Part shown: piece by piece, positions 11,123 through 23,370 of the stretch
How positions within the stretch are numbered: the stretch's first letter is position 1
Layout: every line of letters begins with the position of its first letter
NCBI GenBank assembly: GCA_963969395.1
Contig: OZ017796.1
Span: forward strand, 39,112,243-39,176,242
Source of the DNA: Pseudoscleropodium purum
Taxonomy: Eukaryota; Streptophyta; Bryopsida; Hypnales; Brachytheciaceae
Direction: 5' to 3'
DNA length: 64,000 nucleotides
Notes under the pieces: model-generated
The model's input: only the letters and a program-made list of their open reading frames with translations
What the model was told of the DNA's origin: nothing
The model's database searches: none
Program-made: the position numbers and the translations under genes

Positions 11123-12771
11123 TATTTGCATTCCATGATGTGAAAAAAATGGAAGAACACATATCCATGACATCCATATGATTTTGGTGCCATAAACTTA
11201 TTGTAAATTAATTTTGCAATGTGTTTGATCCATTATTTTCATTTTCATGTTGGGACCATGCTATACTAAAAAAGCATTTAGTGTCATCTATACAAAGCTA
11301 CTTACTCAAGGCTATAATTTTCTACGGAAGGATTCCCATATACATAGTTGGCAAAAGTATTTGTCATTTTTGGAAAAAAAAAAAAGATACATTATAAGGT
11401 GGTCAAAGTAAAAATATATAACTTCCCATTGTGCCATATAGGAAGGACTTTTCTTGTCTTTGGGGATTCTAATGTACCTCTTACTTCCTTATATGGTTCC
11501 AATTGGAAATCCAAAAGCAACCCTTTGTAGAATAAAACAATAAACGAGCCTTTTGCGATGTGTAGTGTGCTCATTGTATTCATGAAGTGGTGACTTTCCA
11601 ATCCAACTCTAAAACTTTGAATCCCAATTGGACACTCTATGCAATAAAAACTACATTGGAACACAACAAAATTGAATTCAATCCTAAAATAGAGCTTTGT
11701 ATTGAACCCCAATCTACTAATAATAGATCCATTTATTTTAGTAGATCTACAAAGTTAGTTCAAGGAGAAGTCGGGCCACACATGACATGTCTTGATAAGA
11801 AGTTGTTTCTTGTCAAAATTGTAATTCACACAACACTATTGTAATAATGAAATGTAATGTTCTTAATACTTATTACAAACACTAAATGTCAATATGACGG
11901 CATCAATTGTCAACTATATTTTCACCAAAAAAATATAATTTGTAGCAAAATAGTATTTAAAATTAAATCAAAATGTTAATATGAATACTAATCACCAATT
12001 ATAAAATGAGAATTATTATGAGTTCACCAATATGGTAAATAACTTTGTAGGTAATATAAAACTAAATACCATTCTCAATGCAATCTTCTTTCATGTGGCT
12101 CCTTGTCTTTCATTGAAATAAGAAAGTGTTTTAAGAAAATACATTTTGAAAGATTCTAAACCAATGCTTTTGGCTTGAGAGTTTAGAAATAGAAGAGGTA
12201 GCTAATGTTAAGAGATCCTTTGGCAAGATGTTACATTATCTTTGAAACAACTAGTCAAATGTGTTTTGTGACATGTATTTCAAATTCATGCATGAATTCA
12301 TTAAAATGGAAAAAAGATACATGTGTAAGAGTTGAACTTATTTCTTCAAGTGTCACTAGCTATATATACATGTAATCACCATGTATTTTCTATTTAGCCA
12401 AAACTAATTGGAATTTTGATGAAAATACTACATTATGTGATTTTCTAATTGGTTTCAACAATTGAAGGGAAAATCATATTCAAGTGGAGGTAGAGAACTT
12501 TGACCCCGGTAATAGAGAGTTATTAACTACTACAGTTCATCATGATAGAACACCAATAACTAGTAATAGGGTCTCTTTCAAAAACAATAATAAATAGATC
12601 ACTAGTATAAATATAGACCACATAGACTTGGAAAACATGTCCTTGAAGACCTAAATCTAATTTAGTTGGCTATGAGGGTCTCCTCATGGGGCTTTTTACT
12701 AGTCTATGTGGCCCATATTTCTACTAGTGGATAGAAGGCTATCCATAAATCAAGATTACATAGATTGCATA
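11123..12771. other. AT-rich intergenic DNA, nothing recognised
   Basis: I see no gene or bounded repeat. Open frames here (11348-11530, 11392-11712, 11587-11844) resemble nothing and overlap on opposite strands. Confidence 0.5.
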
Positions 12772-13373
12772 TTAACCCCTAAATATTTTTTTATGTTCTA
12801 AAATTTTAGTTTGAAGTTTTAGAATTAAGAAAAAAATTTGATATTCACCCTCCAAAAGTTTATTTAAGTAGAAGTATGTACAAGATTGAAATAAAAACTA
12901 CTTGGCTAATGATTCTCAAATGGAATTAAAAAAAAATACTAATTCCAATGATGAGATTGTTCTAATAAAAAAACAAAACCGCATAGAACATTTTTTTTAG
13001 TTTATTTGAAAATTGAGTTCAAAAATAAATTTTGTCAATATTTTTTGAAAGAAGATGCTCCAATTTCCCCCAAAATACAAATCTCTTCATCACTTTTTCA
13101 TCACATCTTTCCATATACACAAAAATGTTTTCTTTTGAGAATCCAAATTTATTTTAATATTTTAAAATTTTGTTGTTCTACTGAATAAATTCTATTTAGA
13201 AAAAAATGTCCCTTAATTTTTGCTCTCATATACCAATTGAAATGAAAATTATGTTTATATAAAGTGAATGTATTTTTCTATCTTCAAAAAAAAAAATTAA
13301 AAACTAAGATCACATAATCCTATCCACATTCTCATTTATCACCCAAAGGGACAACAAGTCTTTCAAGGGTTAA
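12772..13373 (+). repeat. Family A TTAA-ended element, subfamily A2
   Basis: Left end TTAACCCCTAAATATTTT, right end CTTTCAAGGGTTAA. The inside block GTATGTACAAGAT is shared with the element at 27788-28685 and appears reversed in the element at 39790-40726. About 600 bp, non-coding. Confidence 0.65.
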
Positions 13374-14351
13374 ATCATTATTCAGCAGAGAATGTTGAAC
13401 TTGCCTTATGGGTATTGTAATTTATTCTTTTAGTCCCTCCTTTTGCTTATAGGTCTCAATTGTAAAATTCTCTTGCTTTAGTCTTCCTTATGTTGTCCTT
13501 TTCTAATAGAACCCTTCCCTCATCAGTTGCACCAAAAATACAAAAAAAATCAATCTTATTGCATATCACAATTTTCATTAACCCTAAAACATTAGACAAT
13601 CTACAATTGACCAATCGATGACTTTCTAGATCATTGTAGAAATAAAGAATGTACCTATTGGTTCATAATATAGATTATTTTTGACAAAGTATCTTAGTGA
13701 TAAGTTTCTTTTTCTTTAAATATACCAAACAAGTGTATTTTGTGGATGAAATGATGAATTGAATTGCAATTCTAGTTGCACAAAGTCTATGAACATGTTC
13801 CTCTGAACCCTTCTTTGAATTTTGTCCCTAACTTTTGATAGGAAACTCTGAATCTCAAATAGATTTTTGGAGATAAAAGTTAGCTTGATTTTACCAACTT
13901 TTTCTAATTCAAAGTTTTTTGAAAAAAGTTATTTTGCTATGCCTACATGAGGTCTCAAGTTCTACACTGGAGAGAATTCTTGCGTTTGACTTAATTAGGT
14001 ATGAATGGTGGAGCCTCTACTAATCTTCATTCAAATATCCCACATGGGGTTGCTTTACCTCCCGTCACCCTACTTGTATAAGTAGATTGCCTATACACCC
14101 ATTGATACTCACATCCCTAGGGATACTCAAATTCATGTGATTTGTTGGCTAGGAAGATTCAAAGATTTGGTATTTTTCTAGTTGGATCCCCTAATTTTTG
14201 GCTTAGGCAACCACCATTCTTATGTAATAGGCCTTCAACTAGGCACGTTGATAAGAATGGCCAGCGGTTGCTGAAATCTTCATTTCCTGAAGTTTTCCAA
14301 GTTATATTTACGGACCACTTTCGTTATGGTTGGACAGCAATGCAGAAGTGA
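13374..14351. other. AT-rich DNA with one dispersed repeat
   Basis: Around 14045-14115 the order GGGTTGCTTTACCTCCCGTC, then CACTTGTATAAGTA-like sequence, matches 59460-59520. No gene is seen. Confidence 0.4.
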
Positions 14352-14623
14352 TTAGCCCCAAATGGCCTGGAGGCCCTTTGCGGCCGTAGGTTTCAATTTT
14401 TCACGTATTTCAGAAGGAGAATGCCGGATTTAGGGTTTCTTTGATACAGCAAAGTTGCATGCCTTGAGAAAATTTGGGCATAACCTGAAGTGCAGGCAAA
14501 AGCAATCTGAACAGCTGAAATCCCAATTTGTCGTTTCCAGAGCACTTCTTGGCATTCAGCAGTCACCATATGCAACAGATACACTGTCGTAGAAGAAGGG
14601 CCCGAAGGCCGTTCAGGGGTTAA
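14352..14623. repeat. Short family A TTAA-ended element, GC-richer inside
   Basis: Left end TTAGCCCCAAATGGCCTGGA; the reverse complement of the right end reads TTAACCCCTGAACGGCCTTC. Only 272 bp, the shortest of the family, and clearly richer in G+C than its surroundings. The open frame at 14393-14647 is inside it and is not a credible gene. Confidence 0.6.
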
Positions 14624-14894
14624 GGTAGGTACACCCAAACGTGCCACTGACCTTAAATTGCCATCTGTGTGTACATCTCCAAAGTCAGCTCTCTCTACCT
14701 ATGGAGAAGAAACGCTTTTAGAACCAAACTTTGTTCCTTAATAACTTTTGCATCCAATATCCAAATGTCATGTTCTCTAGTGTGTTGGAACCCCCTTTCT
14801 CTTGCCAACAAGAACACATGAAAAGTTGACTAGTCTAAGAATAGAAAATAGGCGTAGTAGCAAAAAGTGGCAGTTTTGGGAGCACCCACCTTAA
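14620..14894 (+). repeat. Family C TTAA-ended MITE, complete copy
   Basis: Left end TTAAGGTAGGTACACCCAAA and the reverse complement of the right end TTAAGGTGGGTGCTCCCAAA match at 16 of 20 positions. 275 bp and non-coding. It shares the TTAA at 14620-14623 with the preceding family A element, as expected if one inserted at the end of the other. Confidence 0.75.
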
Positions 14895-16795
14895 TGGCTT
14901 TTCAAGTGCTCTTACAACAATGCCACCTCGGCTACTATGTAGGTTCAATAGATAGGTGAGTACTTAAGTAGAAATGCATGACAATTTATAGCTGAGTTAT
15001 TGCCACCATAAGGTCACATGGGAACAACCCTTAAGACTCTTAGTAACAACACTCTTTAACACCAAGTGTGAACGTACCTTAAGTAACATATTTAGGGCAA
15101 ACTTTGACATACAAATTAAAGTTGGCCAAACTTTGTAGAAAGACGAAGGAAACTTTGGAATATATTCTCCTTGAAAAGTATGCAATATTTGCAAGAAGAA
15201 AATTGGAACTTTTTGGTAGGCAAAATTTTAGAAAGAGGTTTGAAAAAAGTGAGGGAGACAATTTTATGGCTCTATTTTTTTAACATAGGATATAAACTTT
15301 TTTTATTGCTTTTGGTTTAACAACCAGATATTCTTTAAATGTAGTTTCTTTCAACTCATGTGGAAGCAAAAGCAAGAATGCTAAATTGTGAGCTTAGGAG
15401 CATGAACATGGGACTTTGCAAGCATCATGAAACTTGGCCTTTGAAGGCAAATTTGACTTTGGAAAAATTTAAATTTTAAAAATTCTAAAATGGTAGGAAA
15501 ATCTACCTTTTGAATCTCTTTTTTAGTTATTGCCAATCCAAGGGAACAAAAATATATAAGCATCTCATTAGTCAATTGGGACCTATTTCTAAGCTCTTGG
15601 GCAATGAGAGTGCCTATAATTGCTTATTTTTGGGACTTTAGCCTTGAATACAAAGCAATTCTTTTAATTTTGGAAATGAAAGGAACATGTATTAAACCAA
15701 ACTAGGGTTGTTCATTTAAATGTTGGTTATTGTTGGATGTTGTTGGGTTGTTGCATTGTTTGACTAGCAAGACTGTAGGTTTTTCTTGATATGTTGTTTA
15801 GGGGTCTTCTCTGCATTGGAATAAATTTATTTGTTTTAACCCATTCTTTTTATATGCAAGCACTCTCGGGCACATAAGTAGATTCATGTTATTGAATCTA
15901 CTAAAGGTTGTAAAATAAGTACATTGATTTGTCTTAATCTCTCAAACCCTAACAACTTTTTGATAATGGAGGTTTTCTATGAAGTCTCCCACTTTGATAT
16001 TTTTTGGCACATAGATGTACTCAAATTTTTTTATAAACAAAAAAAGGAGCTTTGGGGGAAGAAAAATTATAAGAAGATGGATAACGGGTTTTTTACCCCT
16101 CTAAAAAAATTGTATCATAATCTAAGGCAAATATAGAATTTTTTAATTTAATAAAATAAAAAAATTCTCTCAAATTTGTACACATTTTCAAACATAAAGA
16201 GTAAATAGCCAAAATTGACCAAATTAGATCCTACAAAAATTTAAAAGTTTTATGTATGCACCAATTTTTTAAATTAAATAAATGATATTGTTAGCACGTT
16301 TTTTTTGTAACATCTTCAAAAAAATTATAATCATTCTAATTATTTTTGTATTCTTAATCACACCAGATTGAACCTTGTATTTTTAAAATTGCTAAATATA
16401 CAAATTTATTTATTTTATCTCTAGATTAGTTTTTTGTATAGAATAAAGACTAGAAACATGTAAGAAAATGTTTTTTTCATCCCTACTATTTCTTTCATTG
16501 TAAAAAAATTATGTTTATTTTTTTATTAGACTATTTTTTATAAATAAAACTTTTAATACTTAACATATTGAAAATTTTGAAAATCGCAAAATGAAACAAA
16601 TATGTCAACTTATTACTCTACAAATCCTTAGTTTACAAAATATTGAGGTTTGTTTCACCCTATTGAGAATTTGCAATTGAAAATTTGAAGAAGATATGTT
16701 GTGTCTTTTTAGTCTTTGAGGGTTTAATAGTGCATGTGATACTATTTTAATAAAGTCACACCATTTTAAATTAGTATAGGTTGAAATATGCTCTA
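14895..16795. other. AT-rich intergenic DNA, nothing recognised
   Basis: I see no gene, RNA or bounded repeat. Long A and T runs are frequent. Confidence 0.5.
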
Positions 16796-17726
16796 TTAAC
16801 CCCTAAAAGACCAAGGTGCATTTTTTGGCAACATAACTTTTTTGGGTAGGTGCATATGAGCAAAGACTTCCATATTTTTGGCCCAAATTTTAATAGAAGG
16901 TGTAGATAAGGAATATTTTTTATGTGCATTAAATTTTAGGACATTTAGAAATATGAGTAAAAAATTATGGCCTCATATATAGTTTGTTTCTCAACTAAAG
17001 CAAACTGGACAAATCTGAAAAAATCACTTTTTTCAAAAATAATAATTAGAAATTAATTTTCTAAATTCCTGTTTACATAGAAAGCTTTGAATCATTCCAT
17101 TTTGATCAAGGAGTCAAAAGTTATGAGGTGTTTTAGTTTGTGGGCAGTTATGGATTCTCTACTCGAAAATAAACTTTGAAGTTCTTTATTGAATTCAATT
17201 TTCAATATATTTGAAAAAAATAAAAGTACTAGGTGAAGATTGTTTATTACAACATTACAGCCATTGGAATTGGCATTTTTCAATTCCATAACTAAATTAT
17301 TAACAATTTAGTATTTTGACTCATTCTCTACTTCTTTCTACTTACTATTTTTTTCCTATATATTGTGCTATTCCAAATGATCTGAAATTTTTCAAGCATG
17401 TAGCCAACTTGCTTTAAAAAATGAATCCAAAGAGTTGCAATCATTTTGGACATTTTTTCATACAAATGTGACCTTGTGAAGTGCAGCTGCCCGGTTTTTT
17501 GCAGGGCAATAAAAAGACTTTTTGTCAATAGAAATGCTAATATCTTGCAATCTACAAGGTGAAAATTTTTGAAATTTTTTCCACATTTCTTCAAATTATT
17601 ATACTATAAGATCCTATGGTTGGATGTGCTCAAAAATGTTTTTAAATTTTTTTTGGTACATGTCCTAAACATGGCAATTTTGAAGTGTTTTTGGTGAAAA
17701 CATAGTCAAGGAACTTTAGGGGTTAA
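16796..17726 (-). repeat. Family A TTAA-ended element, subfamily A1
   Basis: Left end TTAACCCCTAAAAGACCAAG, right end GGAACTTTAGGGGTTAA. 931 bp. The inside aligns in reverse with the copies at 23371-24516, 32508-33439 and 62656-63610, for example ACATTTTTTCATACAAATGT and CAACTTGC blocks. An 88-residue minus-strand frame at 17328-17594 resembles one in the 32.6 kb copy, but other copies have stops there, so it is probably not coding. Confidence 0.8.
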
Positions 17727-18880
17727 ACTACTATCCAAAAAATCAAAATTTTGTGTTGATACTTATTATCCTCCATACCTATTAGGACAAATCAATGCAA
17801 TTGAGCACAATAGTAATTGAATTATTCTTGTAGTTCATAAAAATATTCTTCATCTATCCCTTTGAACATAGTTAGGTTATTTATTTTGACACTAAATATA
17901 TATAAGGGGAAGTGATAAGGTTCCAATGGCAAGCATTCAATCACAAGCTTGTTCTATAAGTACACTATAACTATAAGGTATTAGAGAAGCATTTTGACTA
18001 TATTGCTTCAAATCACTTTTACTAGTATTAAAAAAGATTGAAACTCCTTCTACCTTCCACACCCTCATGAAGCTAGGCCTTTCTCTGCATATATAATTGA
18101 ATTAAAGATTTTAGTTATGTTTTAAAAACTTAGCATGGATATATGAAAGTACAAGTAAATTAATTTTCTACACGCTATGGTTGAGTTTGGAAATTTAACT
18201 TAATAAGAAAATGAGACATTATAGCATCTCTTGAATCAATATTCTACTTCTAAATTGGTTTAGCATGTTATTTCTTGTATTGAGATTTGTGCAATAGAAT
18301 GAACATTCATTTGAACTCAAATTTGTTTGGTGACTTAGGGATACAAAAATACATACATAATACTTGTAAGGCTTAAAACAAGTAACCTTTTTTACAATAG
18401 TATTACACAAGAGAATTTTCCATCCATAAAGCTATTGCCAATATATTTTGAATTCAAGATTATAAAATAAACATATTACAAATAAAAATGAAAAATGAAA
18501 AATGAAAAATTTCCATCTACTACTATATAACTTTCAAAGGATTGTATGGCTCAAACCTTTATAATTTTGTAAATAATTCCAATAAAAAAAACATATAAAG
18601 CCTAAAAATGGCTTCTAATATACCATTTTATATTATATCTTATATTTTTATAAAGCTAAAAAAATTTATGAAGAAAATAATCTTAGTTGGAATCAAAAAT
18701 ATTTTTTTGTTGCAATAAAAGGTACATACATTAACTAACATTTAATAGTCACAACTATAATTTCTTTACTTAAAATCATTAAAAAAATTCTCAAATAAAC
18801 TTTCCAATTTCGATATTGGCAATTTTTAGATGAGTAAAATAGTCCTGAAAATTTGGTTGTAATCCTCCCAAACATCTTCA
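17727..18880. other. AT-rich intergenic DNA with a small microsatellite
   Basis: A run of AAAAATG units lies near 18485-18510. Nothing else is recognised. Confidence 0.45.
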
Positions 18881-19530
18881 TGAACCCCTGAATGCCCAAG
18901 GCACCATATCTTGGTGTCAACAAAATGTTGAAGTTAAATAAAACCTTATCAAGTTATTATTTTTACAACTTTTCTTTTATAAAATTCATTTTGAAGTCTA
19001 GTTTCAACATCAAAAATCCAATTTTGAAAATGAATGTTGATGATTTTTCAATTCAAGATTGTGTATAGGGGTGTGTTACAAGTTTTAATATTTTAGTGTT
19101 GAGGGCTCTCAAAAATGAGCCTCAAATACACTAGATCTTAGAAAAAAAATCACATTAGAAATTTATTAAAAAAATTTGTAGAGTAGGTTTTAAGGACCCG
19201 TAAATTGATTGCAGTTATACACATCATGTCTTTAACCTCATATTTTTTTGGTGGTCTCAATTTTAAATTTGACATGTGAAAAGAGGATTGAAAGACTTCA
19301 AACCACTTCACAATTTTAACACCTTGATGATCAAAAATTACAATCCTTCAATCCATAAATGATAATATTGTTGTATTTTCTTTTTCCATGTGATCACTAA
19401 TATGTCTAGTTTGAATTTGTATACTTACAATTCAACAAAGATTGATGAAATTTATTAAAATGTTGGATTTTTTTTCATTAAGATCAAATTCCAAGAAGCT
19501 AAAATTCAACTTCAAGCATTTAGGGGTTAA
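18881..19530 (-). repeat. Family A TTAA-ended element, subfamily A3
   Basis: Left end TGAACCCCTGAATGCCCAAG, right end CATTTAGGGGTTAA. About 650 bp. The inside matches 10201-10838 in reverse and 35972-36600 in the same orientation (CTCAAATACACTA, GATTGAAAGACTTCAAA). Confidence 0.7.
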
Positions 19531-19839
19531 ACTTATAAGATTTGCCAAATGGTAAATAAATGAAATGACTTCCTAGATAATAATACACATGAAAATGAAA
19601 AATGGATGGATGGATGTCCAAAATATAGATGATTGTTTTGAACTATCTTCAAGTCACGATGCTTGTCATGCTCTGTAAGAACAAAACCAAAACAAGAACG
19701 GTGCAACTATGAGGCTTTGTCCACTCCACCCTTCCCAACATTGTGAAGTGTAACTATGGTTGTAAGGTAGACACACCCATTTTCTATCCCTTTACCCCAT
19801 TCCAACATCATGTAGCAATGTTGCATATTTTCTGTCTAA
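19531..19839. other. AT-rich intergenic DNA, nothing recognised
   Basis: No gene or bounded repeat is seen. Confidence 0.4.
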
Positions 19840-20540
19840 AATGTACTCCATTGATACATGATGATAGAATAGGGTACATCAACAGGAATGGATGTGTCTT
19901 CCTTAGATAGGATTTGGTTCCTCAAATTCACCCAAAAACTAGATAGTAGGTCAATCAATGTCACAATAGTTTGGACCAAGAGCCAATTAAATAAACAGCA
20001 AGATGATGAAACCCAGTATGGTCGCCTTTGATCAGACCAAACATGATGCCATAATTCTTCAAAAATAGCCTCAAATGAAAACATGTCATCAGTCTTGGAG
20101 GTTTGCTTCCGTGCATAGTTGTTGCACAAGGAATTTTTCAAGTTTGTTTTTTCCCAATCTCGGACATTTGTGAGAGGAACGATTATACGGCTCGCATCAC
20201 GATTTTGGCAACAAATTGACCGTCATCATTCCCGTTCATGGCTCGGGAAGCACTTAGGTAAGAATCACCACAATGTCCCAAGTTTTCTTGAAGAGGAAGT
20301 CCATGTTGACACCATCATCCAAACATGTAAAAACTTGCAATACTTCCTTGAATGTTGAATAAGTGTCCGCAATACACTTTCCCTTCTTTTCAATTGCCCC
20401 GATTGCTATTGCCGATGCCAACAACAACGTCCACTTTGTCTTTAGAATGTATTGAAATCCTTATTTGGCGCACCCAAACTTGACAAATCCATCTCCGAAT
20501 TTGGATCCATTGGTGATGTCATTTATGTTATTCCTTGTTT
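19840..20540 (-). pseudogene. Decayed coding-like patch, family unknown
   Basis: Less AT-rich than its surroundings. Read on the minus strand, long stretches look protein-like (for example KWTLLLASAIAIGAIEKKGK, preceded by KFGCAK) but are broken by stops, such as TAA just after KFGCAK and TAA after DIVVILT. The last part, 19836-20141, is open for 101 residues. I do not recognise the family. Transposase or a degraded host gene are both possible. Confidence 0.3.
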
Positions 20541-20863
20541 TTGTCTTCTAGGGAACTTCAAATGGGAGTGCTTGATATGGTATGGTATTGATCTATTGAA
20601 TTCTGGTTTTAAAAGAATTATTGGAAATTGAGAATTTGAATCAATGACAGTTATAATAATTAAGCAAAGTACTTTTCTGTAAACTGCAAAGACTGATGGA
20701 AGGGAATATGTTTCTTACGCTCCTGCAAAAGAAGGACAATGTTTACAGGCATCAACTGAAGTTGCTTTCAATATAGAAATGATTTTGACTTTTGACTTTT
20801 AGAGAAAGTAAAAGAATAAAGTAAAATTGGACTAGGCTCTTACATCTATACTTATATATACTA

Positions 20864-21106
20864 TTAAGGGCAGGGGTAAGCTGCCCCCCTCGCTCGGCCC
20901 CTTGTGAAAATGCTGAAAATTTTTATTTTCCCTCTGTAATAAAATATGCAAATTTTGAATTCTTATTAGCAATTAGAGGCTCCAAATCAGCTAGGAGAGG
21001 AGCACTAAGTAAAGGCACAAAATAATGGGCTTTTTTTTCTTACTTGTATCCCTAAAATGACTTGAAGGGGCTGGACGAAGGAGCCTATTCACTTTGACCT
21101 TATTAA
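20864..21106 (+). repeat. Family M TTAA-ended MITE, copy 3
   Basis: TTAA at 20864 and at 21103. The inside shares the family core in the form GAGGCTCCAAATCAGCTAGG, and the blocks CGGCCCCTTGTG and CTTGAAGGGGCTGG form part of the inverted ends. 243 bp. Confidence 0.6.
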
Positions 21107-22391
21107 GACAAAAGTAGCAAATGGCACATGGTACATGTACTAAGTTAGTCTAAGTTAGTTTATACTATTAAGGGAGTTGACCCATTTCCATCCATTTAAC
21201 CCTTGAACAAAACTGGAGAGAAGGACTTTGTGGAAATCATCTATTTTGATACCATGTGCATTTTTGGATTACAAAAATGAAAAAGCACTTGTTGGAAGTC
21301 AAGCTACTAAAGAAGACCTTCCCTTTTCCTAAAAATTGAGAGGATGAATAGTTGCACTTTTGTCCTTCACAACAAGATTCTCTATCATTCATTGACTAGA
21401 AAAATGACTGCAGCACCATTTATTGGTTAAGCAATTATGGATATGTAGAATGCATATATTTGGACAATGAATTTTTTTTTCTTGTATATTGAAATAGAGT
21501 TTGGAAGGATTGTAGAATTTTTCAAAAAATATTTAACCTAACATATGATTATTATGAATATTTTTAGGTGAACTATACTATATGACCTATTTTGGTCATA
21601 TGGACCTTTGTATTTCTGACCATGGGTTAGTTGCAATACAATGAGAGTGTCAGAGCCAATCATAGTGTGCTACAACTACTCTAGGAACTTTGTTATAATT
21701 AATCATGCCTCATTAAGACTTGATTGGAAAGGGAGCAACCTATATTGTAGAAAGGGAGGTATCAAAAATGAGTTAGCTCCTATAATTTTGTTTGTTTTGT
21801 GATGTGCATTGGGATTTCCTAATTGATTGCCGGGTTGTGGAGGCACCTTGGATATTATTAGAAAGCCCTTTGGTTGGACATGTGCATAAAATGAATTTCT
21901 CAACATTTCAACTAATTTTTTAATTTTCCTATTGATGACAGAAATAAAGAATTTGGTTAGATTTTAAAAAAAAAAAAATTATCTTTTACTTTTATTTTTA
22001 TCTTTACCTCTACTTTTTTTTCTTTACTTCATACTTCTACTCTCACTTTCAACTTCTTCAACTTTTATTTTCATTTTCATTGTTATTTAAAAAAATTCTA
22101 GTGTATGATTTATATGTGCCAAGAAAAATTTTAAAATATAGAACACATAAATTGATATCACATATGATATTAAAAAATAGTATTATAGATTAATTAGATG
22201 ACTTCAAAAAAATTTATATGAAAAGAGATTTATAAAGGAATAGGCTATCACTTCTATAGCAATTACAAATGACACACTAGTGGTTGAGGCAACTAGTCTT
22301 TTGTACTATTAACCCTCAAAGGCCTAAGGGTTTTGGAAAAAATAAAAATTTGCTATAAAACATGAATTCTATAATTTTTTTGAAGTTTGTA
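21107..22391. other. AT-rich intergenic DNA with a lone TTAA end
   Basis: A family A end, TTAACCCTCAAAGGCCTAAG, starts at 22309 without a matching partner before the next element. Long poly-A and pyrimidine runs lie near 21965-22085. No gene is seen. Confidence 0.45.
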
Positions 22392-22930
22392 TTAACCTCT
22401 AAAAGACAAGAGGATAGTCTTGATTTCCAAAATTGTGAAGATGTAATGAAGAAGAATTTAATGATGACTTCCAAACAATAAATGTAAAATATGATCCATA
22501 GATTAAATCCATTTGGCTAAATCAATTAGTATCCAAACCAATATTTTTCAATAATACTTGAGGCCAAATTTGAAAATTTCTTCTAAAATCAATTGTAGAC
22601 TGAATATTTGTGACTTTTATTACATTGCTTATAAATTTAAAATGTTAAGTTCTGATCATAGTTAGTTTTGAAGATATTTTTTATTCAAATCATTTTTGAA
22701 GGATCATTTTTAGAATCGATAAAGTTATTTTTTGAGTCCAATCTAGCATCTTTTGAATTATAGAATATTTACTAAATAAAGTGTTTATAATCTGAATTAT
22801 ACAAATGTTAAGAAATAATACAAGAATCTTCAAAAAAATCAATGGATGAAAAAATACATTTTTGCATGCTTGGGATGTGTTTGCATTGATCCATTGTTCA
22901 AAATTTGAAGGCTTGGCCTTTTAGGGATGA
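22392..22930. repeat. Probable family A TTAA-ended element
   Basis: Left end TTAACCTCTAAAAGACAAGA; the reverse complement of the right end reads TCATCCCTAAAAGGCCAAGC. The ends are drifted and the inside is not clearly shared with other copies. Confidence 0.4.
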
Positions 22931-23370
22931 CATGAAACAAAGTTAAGGATTAAAACAAAAAATATGTCTATGGTCAAAGTTTCAAAATTATTTATAGATT
23001 AGCTTCAAGTTAGCTTTAAAATTTCACAAAATTCAACTGCAATTTCTATCTAAGCATTTGATTTTTTTATCATTGATAAATATTGTAGTTATAATGGTTT
23101 TGTGAAAAAGGACATAAAATCAATCATGGAATCATCAATAGTTTCTTTAGATAGTAAACTTTACAACATTGAACAAATACTAGTTACTTTTGAAAATTTT
23201 CCTTATAATTTTTTTTTATCATAGAGATCTTAGTATTGAATGTGAAAATTGAAGAACAACCCTCTTTAGTTTCCATTTAAAAAATGAAAAATGAAAAAAA
23301 AAAATCATAGGAAAATGTTGACCAAATTTGGGCCATAATCATAAAAATTGGTTGCATGCACCTCTAGACA
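22931..23370. other. AT-rich spacer between two repeat elements
   Basis: No gene or RNA is seen. The stretch near 23325-23350 (TTTGGGCC) resembles in reverse the left part of the 16.8 kb family A copy, so a fragment may be present. Confidence 0.35.
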
